In this document: piece by piece, positions 1 to 8,306 of the stretch
How the letters are laid out: the number at the start of each line of letters is the position of its first letter
Numbering within the stretch: position 1 is the first letter of the stretch
From: Kistimonas asteriae
GTDB lineage: Bacteria > Pseudomonadota > Gammaproteobacteria > Pseudomonadales > Endozoicomonadaceae
Direction: 5' to 3'
Length of the DNA stretch: 64,000 nucleotides
NCBI RefSeq assembly: GCF_018263925.1
Contig: NZ_JAEVHF010000023.1
Span: 1-64,000, forward strand
Notes under the pieces: model-generated
Told to the model about the DNA's origin: nothing
Databases searched by the model: none
Seen by the model: only the letters and a program-made list of their open reading frames with translations
Position numbers and translations under genes: made by a program

Positions 1-95
1 AAGAGCCGTCCAAGACCAGGACGTTGATAGGCTGGGTGTGTAAGCGTTGTGAGGCGTTGAGCTAACCAGTACTAATGACTCGTGCGGCTTGACCA
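1..95 (+). rRNA. rrl: 23S ribosomal RNA, 3' end (partial)
   Basis: The first 95 bases match the extreme 3' end of bacterial 23S rRNA, including the GGGTGTGTAAGCG stretch and the segment GCTAACCAGTACTAATGACT that closes the terminal helix. The gene starts before the window. The 3' boundary is set by comparison with the E. coli end (...GGCTTAACCTT) and may be off by a few bases. Confidence 0.95.
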
Positions 96-225
96 TATAA
101 CGCCAAAGCGATTTGAACGCCAACGACCCAGATCGTTGAGAGTGTGTAGCACAGTAAATTAATCAGATTCCGGAGAGCATGAAACGTTAACAAACCAGTA
201 AACGTATCATGATCTCGACCAGTTT

Positions 226-344
226 TGTCTGGCGACCATAGAGTATTGGCCCCACCTGATCCCATCCCGAACTCAGCAGTGAAACGATACATCGCCGATG
301 GTAGTGTGGGGTCTCCCCATGTGAGAGTAGGTCATCGCCAGGCT
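226..344 (+). rRNA. rrf: 5S ribosomal RNA
   Basis: This is a complete 5S rRNA of about 119 nt. It starts TGTCTGGCGACCATAG and ends GTCATCGCCAGGCT, so the two ends pair to form helix I. The internal blocks CCGAACTCAG, AGTGAAAC and GATGGTAGTGTGGGGTCTCC are almost invariant in 5S RNAs. It lies 130 bases after the 23S end, as is usual in rrn operons. No tRNA gene is visible between the 23S and the 5S or after the 5S. Confidence 0.97.
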
Positions 345-352
345 TTAATTGA

Positions 353-386
353 GAAAACCCTGATCAGGTAACTGGTCAGGGTTTTT
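353..386 (+). terminator. rRNA operon terminator
   Basis: An inverted repeat (AAACCCTGA ... TCAGGGTTT) is followed by a run of T just after 5S rRNA. It is a good Rho-independent terminator for the rrn operon. Confidence 0.85.
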
Positions 387-412
387 GCTTTGTACTTTTG
401 AAAAAATAATCA

Positions 413-844
413 CTATTGGACTGAATGCATCAGGATATCGAGGTATCCCCCTGTATCGCCTCCAGCCCAGCACTCAACATCACTACCCTGGCAGGATGGA
501 ATATGGGTTTTGCACAGCTGGCTGGGGGCAGAATCTTGTACGCTGATATCTTTGTGTAAATAACCTGCGGGATGGAAAATACGCCCCAAATATCGTCCCT
601 GCATAGAGATAAACCCCTTCACATGAATATTGCCACCAACAGGATAAGAGGGGGCATCATCATTATGTGAATAACAAGCAATAAACCCATTATCTTGGTG
701 AGATAGGGTAACAACGGGCATAATTTGTTCGCGTTCGGGAATATAGCTGTAATGTATCTGATTATCTTCCAGAGCATAGCTTAGAGTGCTTGAGATTAAG
801 GCAGAAAAGACAATTAAAACACTTCCTGTTTTTATTAATTTCAT
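413..844 (-). CDS. Small secreted protein of unknown function
   Basis: The product is 143 residues with a clear signal peptide (basic start MKLIK, hydrophobic core, cleavage near SYA-LED at about residue 24). Four cysteines in the mature part (IACYS, QLCKT, PSCQG, VECWAGG) could form two disulfides in the periplasm or outside. The start is well supported: GAAGGAG sits 8 nt before the ATG. I do not recognise the family. It is convergent with the rRNA operon, and nothing nearby hints at its job. Confidence 0.7.
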   Translation of the reverse strand: MKLIKTGSVLIVFSALISSTLSYALEDNQIHYSYIPEREQIMPVVTLSHQDNGFIACYSHNDDAPSYPVGGNIHVKGFISMQGRYLGRIFHPAGYLHKDISVQDSAPSQLCKTHIPSCQGSDVECWAGGDTGGYLDILMHSVQ

Positions 845-1124
845 TCAATAAACTCCTTCAATTATTCATTTAATACAATATGAAGCTATTCTCATCTGGT
901 GATAGGCCAAGAGAATCTTCATAGATATAGATTGCTGCAAATGGCGGGAGTTGCATGTGTTTATCCATTGTGAGTGATTCTGACTATTTGCTTATCAATT
1001 CTTCCCGCTTAATAAACTATTAAGTGGTTTTATTTCAGAAGTACATCGCAATCATAGGCTATTTTTCTACATTGCAGAGCGAACGATGACCTAAACGCAG
1101 GCCGAATAGCAAGAGAGTGCTTTA

Positions 1125-2549
1125 ATGACATTTCCTGTCTCAATGAGTTCGTGGTTCGTTGTGGCTATGTTTATTATCGCGACGCTGTATGTCGCTGCAC
1201 GGCATGCTAAGCGTAGTTGTTCATTTGATGAATTTGCCCTGTCGAAAGGTTTTTTTGGTGCATTCCCCTTAATGACCAGTATTGCTGCAACGGCCATAGG
1301 GAGTGGGTTTATTCTGGGGGTTGGTGAGAAGGTTTATTCACAGGGTTTTATTTATGCTCTCTGTCTTCTTGCCGGCCAACCTTTTCAGTTCATTCTTTTA
1401 GCTGCCATTGCTCCCAGGTTAAGGCGGTTTCAGCATTGTTTCAGTATTGGGGACATTCTTGAGCGTCGGTACGACAAGCGGGTTCGTTATGCCTGTGGCA
1501 TCTTTTGGGTCTTATTCTGTGTCGGGATTATTACGGTACAGATGGCAGCTATTGGACGTGTAGCCGCGCTGATTTTACCGATACCAATCTGGCTCGGTAG
1601 CCTTGTCGGTGGCGCTATCATCATTGGCTATTGCTCGCTCTGTGGTATTCGGGGAGTGGTTTCAACGGATGTGATTCAGTTGTGTTTAATCTTATTGGGC
1701 ATATTGTTCGTTATTACTGCCGGGATACATTATCTCGGCGGCTATGGTGCGTTTATTCACGAGTTAAACACGGAACAGATTATTGGCTTGGCTGATCTGG
1801 GCGTCGTGGGGGCATTGTCACTCTTCCTCAGCTTTGCGTTGGGCGATTTTATGATTCCCCCGATGGTTCAACGAGTCATGATGGCTCGGAGTCATTATCA
1901 GGCCGCTTTGGCGCTGTCATCTGCCTGTGTTGTTGTGGTGCTTATTGCTGCCGGCGCAGGTTTTTTAGGGCTGCTCGCATCGGTTGTGAATCCTGATGCT
2001 TCTGTCCAGTCTGCCATTAATGAACTGTTGCTGATGATTCTCCCCGGCAGTCTTGTCAGTGTTGCGATTTGTGCCATTCTGGCAGCCATTATGTCGTCCG
2101 CAGACAGCTACCTGAATACAGCCGCCATCGCCGCTGTCAGGGATGCATTACCGATATTCCTCAAACGAGCGCTGAGTGAGCAGCAACAGCTGTTTATTAT
2201 GCGCCTGGCTGTGGTTGTGATTGGTGGGGTCGCGATGGTGTTCAGCCTGTATAAAGGCGATCTGTTGAGTATCTTGCTGTATGCCTTCAATTTCTGGGGG
2301 CCAACAGTGGTTGTGCCGTTGTTGGGTGCACTGTTTTATCAAAAATTGCCGCCCAGACTCTTTTTCGTACCGGCATCTATTGGCTTGTTAACGGCATTGA
2401 GCTGGGATTACTTTACTTTAGCGGATCAGTTTTACCTGAGTGGTTTAATTGCCGGTATGCTGGCCTGCGGCGTGGTGTATAGCATCATGCTGGTGATTAT
2501 CATGCGATGCTCCCCCTGCTTGCTAATACCCATGCAGGGGGAGTCTTAA
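1125..2549 (+). CDS. Sodium:solute symporter (SSS family)
   Basis: This 474-residue integral membrane protein has about 12-13 hydrophobic segments. Early motifs are typical of SSSF transporters (FPLMTSIAATAIGSGFILG near residues 46-64, and the GDILERRY segment after TM3). SSSF proteins use the inward sodium gradient to take up sugars, amino acids, organic acids or vitamins; the substrate cannot be read from the sequence. The gene is convergent with the downstream sugar ABC/glycosidase operon and almost touches it (2 bases between stop codons), so a sugar-type substrate is possible but unproven. Confidence 0.85.
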   Translation: MTFPVSMSSWFVVAMFIIATLYVAARHAKRSCSFDEFALSKGFFGAFPLMTSIAATAIGSGFILGVGEKVYSQGFIYALCLLAGQPFQFILLAAIAPRLRRFQHCFSIGDILERRYDKRVRYACGIFWVLFCVGIITVQMAAIGRVAALILPIPIWLGSLVGGAIIIGYCSLCGIRGVVSTDVIQLCLILLGILFVITAGIHYLGGYGAFIHELNTEQIIGLADLGVVGALSLFLSFALGDFMIPPMVQRVMMARSHYQAALALSSACVVVVLIAAGAGFLGLLASVVNPDASVQSAINELLLMILPGSLVSVAICAILAAIMSSADSYLNTAAIAAVRDALPIFLKRALSEQQQLFIMRLAVVVIGGVAMVFSLYKGDLLSILLYAFNFWGPTVVVPLLGALFYQKLPPRLFFVPASIGLLTALSWDYFTLADQFYLSGLIAGMLACGVVYSIMLVIIMRCSPCLLIPMQGES

Positions 2550-2551
2550 GA

Positions 2552-3910
2552 TTAGAATTGTGGCAGCCAGGGTTTTTGTGCTTCAAATAATTCTTCAAAC
2601 AGGCTGTCGATCTGTTCAAGGGTGCAAAGGGCGGCGGTCAGCGGATCCAGTGCCAGAGCATGCTTGGCTGCCTGCTTATCGCCTTTGAGGGCGGCTTCTA
2701 CGATTAGCTCCTGAACATTGATATTCGTTTTGTTCAGGGCCGCACATTGCGTGGGGAGTGTGCCGATAGTTTCCGGATGCAGACCTTTGCTATCGACATG
2801 TATGGGCACTTCGACCACACAGTTAGCGGGCAGGTTATCAATTAGCAGACCATTACTCTGCTGGTTAGCCACATTGCCGTTAATGCGCGTGGGAGTATCG
2901 GTCAGCATGGCGTGAATCAGTTTGGCGCCATTGAGCATGTTCTCTTCAATTCTGAATGGCTGTTCGCCGGCCAGCTGTCGGTTGATCTCTTCGTTGGCCA
3001 GGGTATGTACTTCCTGCTCCAGGGCAAGCAGATTCCAGCGTCTTGGCAAAAACTGGTTGATCATGGCCTCATTCTTACGAAAGTACGGCACATAGTCGGT
3101 CATGTGCCAGTGGTTTTCTGTGCTCCAGTAGCCGAAGTGCTTCAGTATTTCACAGCGAGGGGCGTCGTTTTTATAGACGGCAGGGTTATCCGGTAATTGG
3201 TGGATCAATGGGTAGAGGTCTTCGCCTTTATGGCGGAACTCAAGCATCCAGGTCATATGGTTGATGCCACCGAATCGATATTCAATCGCTTCAGGGACAT
3301 CTTGATACATTAATGCCTGCCATAATTCGGGCGTATGCGGGTGATCCACCCAGGGGCCGACACCAAGATACCCTGCCAGCTGGGAGGCGGTATAGCGCAC
3401 ACCGTAACAGAGGCCGATGCTGCGAATAGACGACGCTTGGCTGGCTGCCCAGGTTAATGGTGCCAGCGGATTGGAATAATTAATAAAGAGCGCCTGCGGG
3501 CAGACCTCTTCCATGTCTTGGAGAATAGACAGTAGGGGCGGTATCTGACGAAGGCCACGGAAAATCCCGCCAGCACCCAGCGTATCTCCCACTTCCTGGC
3601 TGATGCCGTAGCGTTTGGGGATTTCCATATCCAGCTTCCAGGGCTCGAGGCCGCCGACCTGGATGGCATTGATCACGAAGTCAGCATTACGCAACGCATC
3701 TTTCTGGTTTACCGTCATGCTCAGAGTGACGGGGACGCTGGCCTGCTCAATCATCAACCCAACCAGCCGGAAACTACGCTCCAGTACCTGTTCGTTGATG
3801 TCTTCCAGAACCACTTCTGTCGGTGGCAGGTCTTTATAAGCAAACAGAGCAGACAACAACTGACGCGTAAACATGGTGCTGCCGGCACCGATAATCGTGA
3901 TCTTTTTCAT
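2552..3910 (-). CDS. Family 4 glycoside hydrolase (alpha-galactosidase/galacturonidase type)
   Basis: The 452-residue product has an N-terminal NAD-binding motif (ITIIGAGSTMF) and the MelA-like blocks EIPKRYG, GDTLGAGGIFR, NYSNPLAP and GGINHMTWML. GH4 enzymes split glycosides by an NAD+/metal redox mechanism; the metal ligands are expected at C168 and H218. Oddly, the residue after the cysteine is tyrosine (GLCYGV), where relatives usually have histidine (CH). An ATG 21 bases further upstream overlaps the permease stop codon but lacks a ribosome site; the chosen ATG follows GGGGAGG and gives the family-like start MKKITIIG. It is the last gene of the sugar ABC operon and probably cleaves the imported glycoside in the cytoplasm. 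The substrate is uncertain. Confidence 0.85.
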   Translation of the reverse strand: MKKITIIGAGSTMFTRQLLSALFAYKDLPPTEVVLEDINEQVLERSFRLVGLMIEQASVPVTLSMTVNQKDALRNADFVINAIQVGGLEPWKLDMEIPKRYGISQEVGDTLGAGGIFRGLRQIPPLLSILQDMEEVCPQALFINYSNPLAPLTWAASQASSIRSIGLCYGVRYTASQLAGYLGVGPWVDHPHTPELWQALMYQDVPEAIEYRFGGINHMTWMLEFRHKGEDLYPLIHQLPDNPAVYKNDAPRCEILKHFGYWSTENHWHMTDYVPYFRKNEAMINQFLPRRWNLLALEQEVHTLANEEINRQLAGEQPFRIEENMLNGAKLIHAMLTDTPTRINGNVANQQSNGLLIDNLPANCVVEVPIHVDSKGLHPETIGTLPTQCAALNKTNINVQELIVEAALKGDKQAAKHALALDPLTAALCTLEQIDSLFEELFEAQKPWLPQF

Positions 3911-3931
3911 AGCCTCCCCGCAAAAAAACAT

Positions 3932-4891
3932 CTAGCGACGGTGGGTCTTCATCAGGAAGGCATAGATTGAGACCGAAACAACAATAATCAGACCGTAAAC
4001 CATGCGCGTCCAGAACCCTGAAAGTCCGACGGCAATGATACCGGATTCGATCATGCCGATGACTATGGCACCGATCAATGTTCCGAACAATGTGCCGGTT
4101 CCGCCGAAGACTGAGGTGCCGCCGATAAAGATCGAGGCAAAGACCAGCAGCAGGTAGCCCTCGCCCTGGGTCGGCCACCAGTTGGCCATTTCCAGGCACA
4201 CCATAACGCCTACCAGGGCGCTGGTCAGTCCCATCAGGGTAAACAGCAGGATACGGGTGCGATCCGTCGGGATACCCATCATTTTGGCGGTATTAATGTC
4301 ATCCCCGATAAAACGAACATTGTCGCCAAAGGTGTGCCGCTGCAACATGAGCCAGGCGAAGACGGTCAACATCAGACACCAGATTGCCTGCATGGGCAAC
4401 CAGCCAAACAGACGGCCAACCAGCAGGTCATGTAGCCAGGTGGAACGGACATCAATCAGACTGATAGCGATGCCGTCAGCAAGCACTGTCGTCAATCCAT
4501 ACCAGAAAAACTGGGTGCCGATCGTGGCGATGATTGAGGGGACGCCGAGTCGGACAATCAGTAGGCCGTTAACCAGTCCGGCCATACTCCCGCCAAGCAG
4601 TGCCGCGGCCAGAGCAGCGAGGCTGCTGCCCGTAGCCGTAAACACGATGGCAAAGAGATAGCCTGAAAAGGCCATGATGGCCGGGAAGGACATGTCCATT
4701 TCACCGGACACAATCAGGAATGTCAGTGCAAGCGCCAGTATGGCCGGGAACGGGATACTGGTCATGAAAGAGGTGTAAATACGCAGAGAACCAAAAGTGG
4801 CCGGGCTTAACACCAGAAATGTTGCCCAGAGCACCAGCAGAAGACCCAGGGTGCCCATCTGGAAACGGTATTGGCGCAGTAACAGGGTCAT
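3932..4891 (-). CDS. Sugar ABC transporter permease (RbsC/YjfF type)
   Basis: The 319-residue inner-membrane protein has about 9-10 hydrophobic helices. It carries the permease motif region of the carbohydrate uptake 2 family (VIGGTSVFGGTGT-like FIGGTSVFGGTGTLFG near residue 255, and the early LIVSGEMDMSF segment, equivalent to GGIDLSVG). It works with the ATPase encoded just upstream, whose gene it overlaps by 4 bases (ATGA), and with the periplasmic binding protein. Translational coupling is likely. Confidence 0.88.
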   Translation of the reverse strand: MTLLLRQYRFQMGTLGLLLVLWATFLVLSPATFGSLRIYTSFMTSIPFPAILALALTFLIVSGEMDMSFPAIMAFSGYLFAIVFTATGSSLAALAAALLGGSMAGLVNGLLIVRLGVPSIIATIGTQFFWYGLTTVLADGIAISLIDVRSTWLHDLLVGRLFGWLPMQAIWCLMLTVFAWLMLQRHTFGDNVRFIGDDINTAKMMGIPTDRTRILLFTLMGLTSALVGVMVCLEMANWWPTQGEGYLLLVFASIFIGGTSVFGGTGTLFGTLIGAIVIGMIESGIIAVGLSGFWTRMVYGLIIVVSVSIYAFLMKTHRR

Positions 4892-5664
4892 GACGGAGCT
4901 CCATTCCGTTGCAGGGTGTTTTCCCGGGCAATATTGATCAAGGTGGTGCTGAGTTCTTCCAGGCTGATGGCATTGCGGGCGTGTTCAGCCACAATCCTGC
5001 CGCGGTCAACAAAGACAAACCGGTCTGCTACGTCGTAGACATGGGCCATGTTGTGGCAGATCAGTATGCAGGAGCGGCCGGTGGCCCGTATACGACGGAT
5101 GAAGTCCAGCACCTTGCCCACTTCATGCAGGGAGAGGGCGTTGGTGGGTTCATCAAGAATGATGATCTCGGCATCAAAATGCATGGCGCGACCGATGGCC
5201 AGACCCTGTCGTTCACCACCGGAAAGAATGCTGACATCTGAATCCGGCGTAATGCCTATTCCGCGCAGGCCTATGTCCTGCAGGAGTCGCTGGGTAATCA
5301 GTTTTTCTTCCTGGACACGGATGAAACCGAACTTGTTGCGCAGATGGCGCCCGACAAACAGGTTCCGCCACAGTGGCTGTTTTTCGCCGAGAGAACGCTC
5401 TTGATAGACCGTTTCGACACCGAGCTTACGGGCCATTGCGACGTTATAACGGGAGAAATCAATCGCCTGGTCGCCGATCTTGAGGGTGCCACTGTCAGGC
5501 TGATGCAGGCCTGCCAGTATCTTGATCAGGGTCGATTTACCTGCGCCGTTGTCGCCAACAATGGCGACGACTTCACCGGGATTCAGGTCGAAATCGATAT
5601 CTTGCAGTGCATGTACGCCATTGAACCATTTGTTCATGCCGCGCATTTCCAGGCGTTTGGTCAT
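4888..5664 (-). CDS. Sugar ABC transporter ATP-binding protein (FrcA-like)
   Basis: The 258-residue ATPase has Walker A GDNGAGKST (near residue 37), signature LSGGERQGLAIGRAM and Walker B AEIIILDEPT. It holds a single nucleotide-binding domain, like FrcA, and not the duplicated form of RbsA/XylG, so it should act as a dimer. It energises sugar uptake through the permease encoded immediately downstream. Confidence 0.9.
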   Translation of the reverse strand: MTKRLEMRGMNKWFNGVHALQDIDFDLNPGEVVAIVGDNGAGKSTLIKILAGLHQPDSGTLKIGDQAIDFSRYNVAMARKLGVETVYQERSLGEKQPLWRNLFVGRHLRNKFGFIRVQEEKLITQRLLQDIGLRGIGITPDSDVSILSGGERQGLAIGRAMHFDAEIIILDEPTNALSLHEVGKVLDFIRRIRATGRSCILICHNMAHVYDVADRFVFVDRGRIVAEHARNAISLEELSTTLINIARENTLQRNGAPS

Positions 5665-5698
5665 CCGGAAAACGTCTCTTTATCCAGGGGGGCAGGCC

Positions 5699-5723
5699 AG
5701 GCGCGCAGCCAGCCTGCGCGCCT
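5699..5723 (-). other. Intercistronic hairpin in sugar ABC operon
   Basis: A perfect 10-bp GC-rich stem (AGGCGCGCAG / CTGCGCGCCT, 5-base loop) lies directly after the binding-protein stop codon and before the ATPase gene. There is no T-run. Hairpins here commonly protect the upstream binding-protein mRNA and lower downstream expression; that role is inferred. Confidence 0.6.
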
Positions 5724-5730
5724 GTGAGTA

Positions 5731-6720
5731 TTAACGGAGGCCTTTCTTGGCCAGTGGGGCAATCAGGTCGATATTGTCGCGGCTGATAAAGCCACCGCCG
5801 GTATTGATATTCAGGCCTGAGAATCCATAGCGTTTGGTCAGGACAATCTGTAGAACGGGCAGGTAGCCCTGCAGGAAAGGTTGTCCATCACCCACAAGGT
5901 CAACGTAACCGCTCTGGATGGCGGCGGCAGTGGCGGGAGAGAGGCTGAAGCCGGCGGCGAAAATTTCATCCGGACCGACACCGGCGGAACGCAGCAGGTT
6001 TTCCAACTGGCCTGTCAGTGAGCCATGGTCAATCAGAATCATTTGAGTATCAGGGTTACGGGATAGATACGCGGTCATCAGAGGCATGCCCAGTGTGGGA
6101 TCTTTATCCAGCTCGGCGCTGATCTCCATGTAATCCACCTGCAGACCGGCGTCTTCCAGGGCTTCAATCATGCCGACGGTAGAGAGTCCGCGGTTGGGCT
6201 TACTCTTGAGTCCCCAGACAAGGGCGCGCTCACCGGCTTTCATAGGGTGGCGGCGCAGAGCTTCCTGAGCCAGTAATGTGCCACGGCTTTTGTTGTCAAC
6301 ACCGGCGTAGCCAAAGCCTTCTGATTGGTGCTCTGCCATCAGGCGTGGCAGCTCGGTATCGCTGCTGGTGACGATGATGCCGCTGTCTTGCGCTTCATCA
6401 ATCAGTGCTTCATAGGCGTCATCGCCGGGATGACCCATGACCACCAAACCATCGGGTTTTGATGCGATAGCACGGTTGGTGTTTTCGATCATCTTCTGTG
6501 GGCTCCAATCGGAGTACAGGAACCGGATATCACAGCCGAGATCCTCACAGGCCTGCTGGGCGCCATTCTGTACAATCGTATTGTAAGCGCCACCCACGGG
6601 GCCGCCGGTATCAAACCAGATACTGACGTTTTCCCCGCTGCGGGTAGCCGCCAGGGAAACACTGGTGTTGAGGGATGTAAGTGTGACGAGAGTCAGGGCC
6701 AGGAGTGTTCGAATTCGCAT
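5731..6720 (-). CDS. Periplasmic sugar-binding protein (RbsB-like)
   Basis: The 329-residue product has a signal peptide (MRIRTLLALTLVTLTSLNTSVSLA) and a type I periplasmic binding fold: GAYNTIVQNGAQQACEDLG, the KPDGLVVMGHPG strand and ASKSDSE-type ligand loops. It is the first gene of the four-gene operon (binding protein, ATPase, permease, glycosidase). It should capture the sugar in the periplasm and hand it to the permease. The paired GH4 enzyme suggests a galactoside or uronide ligand, which is an inference. Confidence 0.87.
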   Translation of the reverse strand: MRIRTLLALTLVTLTSLNTSVSLAATRSGENVSIWFDTGGPVGGAYNTIVQNGAQQACEDLGCDIRFLYSDWSPQKMIENTNRAIASKPDGLVVMGHPGDDAYEALIDEAQDSGIIVTSSDTELPRLMAEHQSEGFGYAGVDNKSRGTLLAQEALRRHPMKAGERALVWGLKSKPNRGLSTVGMIEALEDAGLQVDYMEISAELDKDPTLGMPLMTAYLSRNPDTQMILIDHGSLTGQLENLLRSAGVGPDEIFAAGFSLSPATAAAIQSGYVDLVGDGQPFLQGYLPVLQIVLTKRYGFSGLNINTGGGFISRDNIDLIAPLAKKGLR

Positions 6721-7291
6721 TGTTTGCCTCTGAGTCGGTGGTGATGTGGTGTGACTGGCGTTTGTAACCGCCTTATAGGTGTAGAGGCCGGTATCCTACT
6801 GGGCAGGTTTTGTCTGGGGTATCAGCAGTATCCGCATGTCGCTCCGGTTAAGCTTGGCGCTAGCTATGGTATTTTTCCGTTTTGTTGATCGGCGTTATTT
6901 TCGGAAGCGTAGTCCGTGTTTTATGTAATCAAAGATATTGAGAGGTATATCGGATATCTAAATAACTGTTCTGGGGGGCATAACTTCATTGTTATTAATG
7001 ATTTTGATGTTTTTTCCAGAAAGCGAGAATGGTTTTTTGTGAGTGTAAGTGATGAATGGGTTGATGGGGGTTGGTTGGGAAAGCTCATTATAGGAAGAGT
7101 CATTTTTTAATATATCGCTCTCTTTTATCATGGAAATCTGATCCAGATTTTTTACCTATGACTTGCTTTCAGACGTCCCGTCCTTTGATGCGGTTTTACT
7201 GATCCCATGAATCTAAACTTACTTAGCTGTGCTCAAATATTGCACTTACTGTTGATGCTGCAGTCCTTTCGAGTATTGTTTTGAATATTGC
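6721..7291. other. Non-coding stretch upstream of sugar operon and left of IS element
   Basis: I see no convincing gene. It should hold the promoter of the leftward sugar operon. Two overlapping opposite 60-64 codon frames near 6916-7110 are AT-rich, have no ribosome site and resemble nothing known. Confidence 0.5.
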
Positions 7292-7299
7292 AAGAGTAG
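7292..7299. repeat. Target site duplication, left copy
   Basis: The sequence AAGAGTAG abuts the left IS end and is identical to 8087-8094. Confidence 0.9.
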
Positions 7300-7322
7300 G
7301 GTAATGCCGCCAATGCGTTGAT
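7300..7322 (+). repeat. IS1 left terminal inverted repeat
   Basis: The 23-bp repeat begins GGTAATGCCGCC. It matches the reverse complement of 8064-8086 at 19 of 23 positions. Confidence 0.9.
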
Positions 7323-7380
7323 TGCGAATACAGATCACAGATAGAACCGGTATATTGCTGTCGTTTTATCTGTAGGTTCT

Positions 7381-7656
7381 ATGGCAAAGATTGATGTTGT
7401 TTGTGCCCATTGTGATGGTACCAAAGCTGTTGTGAGAAACGGTAAAGTGCCCTCAGGTCTGCAACGTTACCTCTGTCGTGACTGTAAGCACAGCTTTCAG
7501 ATCGAGTTCATCTACAACGCGAATCAGTCAGGAACCCATGAGCGGATTATCGACATGGCAATGAATGGTGCAGGGGTAAGAGACACGGGGCGAGTACTCA
7601 ATATCAGTCCAAACACCGTATCCCGCCATTTAAAAAACTCTCTCCCCAACAAGTAA
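7381..7656 (+). CDS. insA: IS1 InsA, DNA-binding protein/translational phase 0 product
   Basis: The 91-residue product closely matches IS1 InsA: zinc-ribbon cysteines (CAHC ... CRDCK), GLQRYLC, GTHERIIDMAMNGAGVRDT and the helix-turn-helix ending NTVSRHLKNS. InsA binds the IS ends and represses transposition. Fusion to InsB by frameshifting gives the transposase. Confidence 0.93.
   Translation: MAKIDVVCAHCDGTKAVVRNGKVPSGLQRYLCRDCKHSFQIEFIYNANQSGTHERIIDMAMNGAGVRDTGRVLNISPNTVSRHLKNSLPNK
7631..7638 (+). promoter_or_regulatory. A6C programmed -1 frameshift site
   Basis: TAAAAAAC lies in the LKN codons of insA, exactly the slippery site IS1 uses to make InsAB'. A -1 shift here enters the insB frame that reads LSPQQVTSHTFEKARVEL and on to the InsB core. 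Confidence 0.85.
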
Positions 7657-8077
7657 CAAGCCATACCTTCGAGAAGGCCAGGGTAGAGCTACTCTGTGAG
7701 ATGGATGAGCAGTGGTCTTTTGTAGGAAACAAGCAGAATCAGCGGTGGCTGTTCTATGCTTGGGAGCCACGCTTCAAACGGGTCATAGCCCATGCATTTG
7801 GGCGAAGGGCTGAGTCTACACTCCAATCACTGCTAAGACTCCTTGAACCCTATAGTTTCAGCTTTTACTGTACTGATAACTGGAGTCCTTACACCTGCCG
7901 GAGAATCGTCATGTTATTGGTAAGTTGTTCACGCAAAAAATTGAGAGAAACAATCTGACGTTACGTACACGTTTAAAAAGACTGGCTCGCAAAACGATTT
8001 GCTTTTCCCGCTCAGAGGAGCTTCACGATAAAGTCATTGGTGAGTTTATCTCTCGCACTCACTATCAACGTGTTTGA
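7638..8077 (+). pseudogene. insB: IS1 InsB transposase, frameshifted
   Basis: After the -1 shift the frame encodes the IS1 InsB core EMDEQWSFVGNKQNQRWLFYAW and the second catalytic block CTDNWSPY. Near 7893-7900 the InsB frame is lost. The adjacent frame then continues with clear InsB sequence (ENRHVIGKLFTQKIERNN, LARKT, SRSEELHDKVIG, THYQRV) to a stop at 8075-8077. Compared with IS1 about 7 nt are missing around the break, so the DDE transposase is interrupted between its second and third catalytic regions. Confidence 0.9.
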
Positions 8078-8086
8078 GGCATTACC
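8064..8086 (-). repeat. IS1 right terminal inverted repeat
   Basis: Read on the minus strand, the repeat begins GGTAATGCCTCAAAC and pairs with 7300-7322. It overlaps the end of the insB remnant, as in IS1. Confidence 0.9.
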
Positions 8087-8094
8087 AAGAGTAG
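8087..8094. repeat. Target site duplication, right copy
   Basis: AAGAGTAG is an exact copy of 7292-7299. Confidence 0.9.
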
Positions 8095-8306
8095 ATGAAT
8101 ACTGACTTGGCAGATAATGTCACTTGAATTGGTTGCGACATACCCTGTGGTTTTGTCTGTTTATCCTTTCTGCGTCGTTAGCTGATATGGGGGATGTGTT
8201 GCACGCATACTGATTATGCGAAGGCATAAAAGCGGTTTTGGTCTCCCCATTTTTTTGTCACAATATCCTGAGGATATGGATGCATATGACAAAAGAAGAG
8301 TGAAAC

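Larger units (their letters stand above)
7300..8086 (+). mobile_element. IS1-family insertion sequence, complete, with damaged insB
   Basis: The element is 787 bp long (IS1 is 768 bp). It has 23-bp terminal inverted repeats that match at 19 of 23 positions (both begin GGTAATGCC and end CGTTGAT) and is flanked by an exact 8-bp target duplication, AAGAGTAG. It carries insA and, by -1 frameshifting, insB. The second reading frame is broken by a small indel near 7893-7900, so this copy should not make active transposase. The intact target duplication suggests a fairly recent insertion. Confidence 0.93.

Noticed and set aside
62..292. A 76-codon minus-strand frame over the rRNA genes
   Set aside because: It lies across 23S and 5S rRNA and is only an open frame in structural RNA sequence.
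6916..7110. Overlapping 64- and 60-codon frames on opposite strands
   Set aside because: No ribosome site, no known similarity, AT-rich sequence where chance frames are expected.
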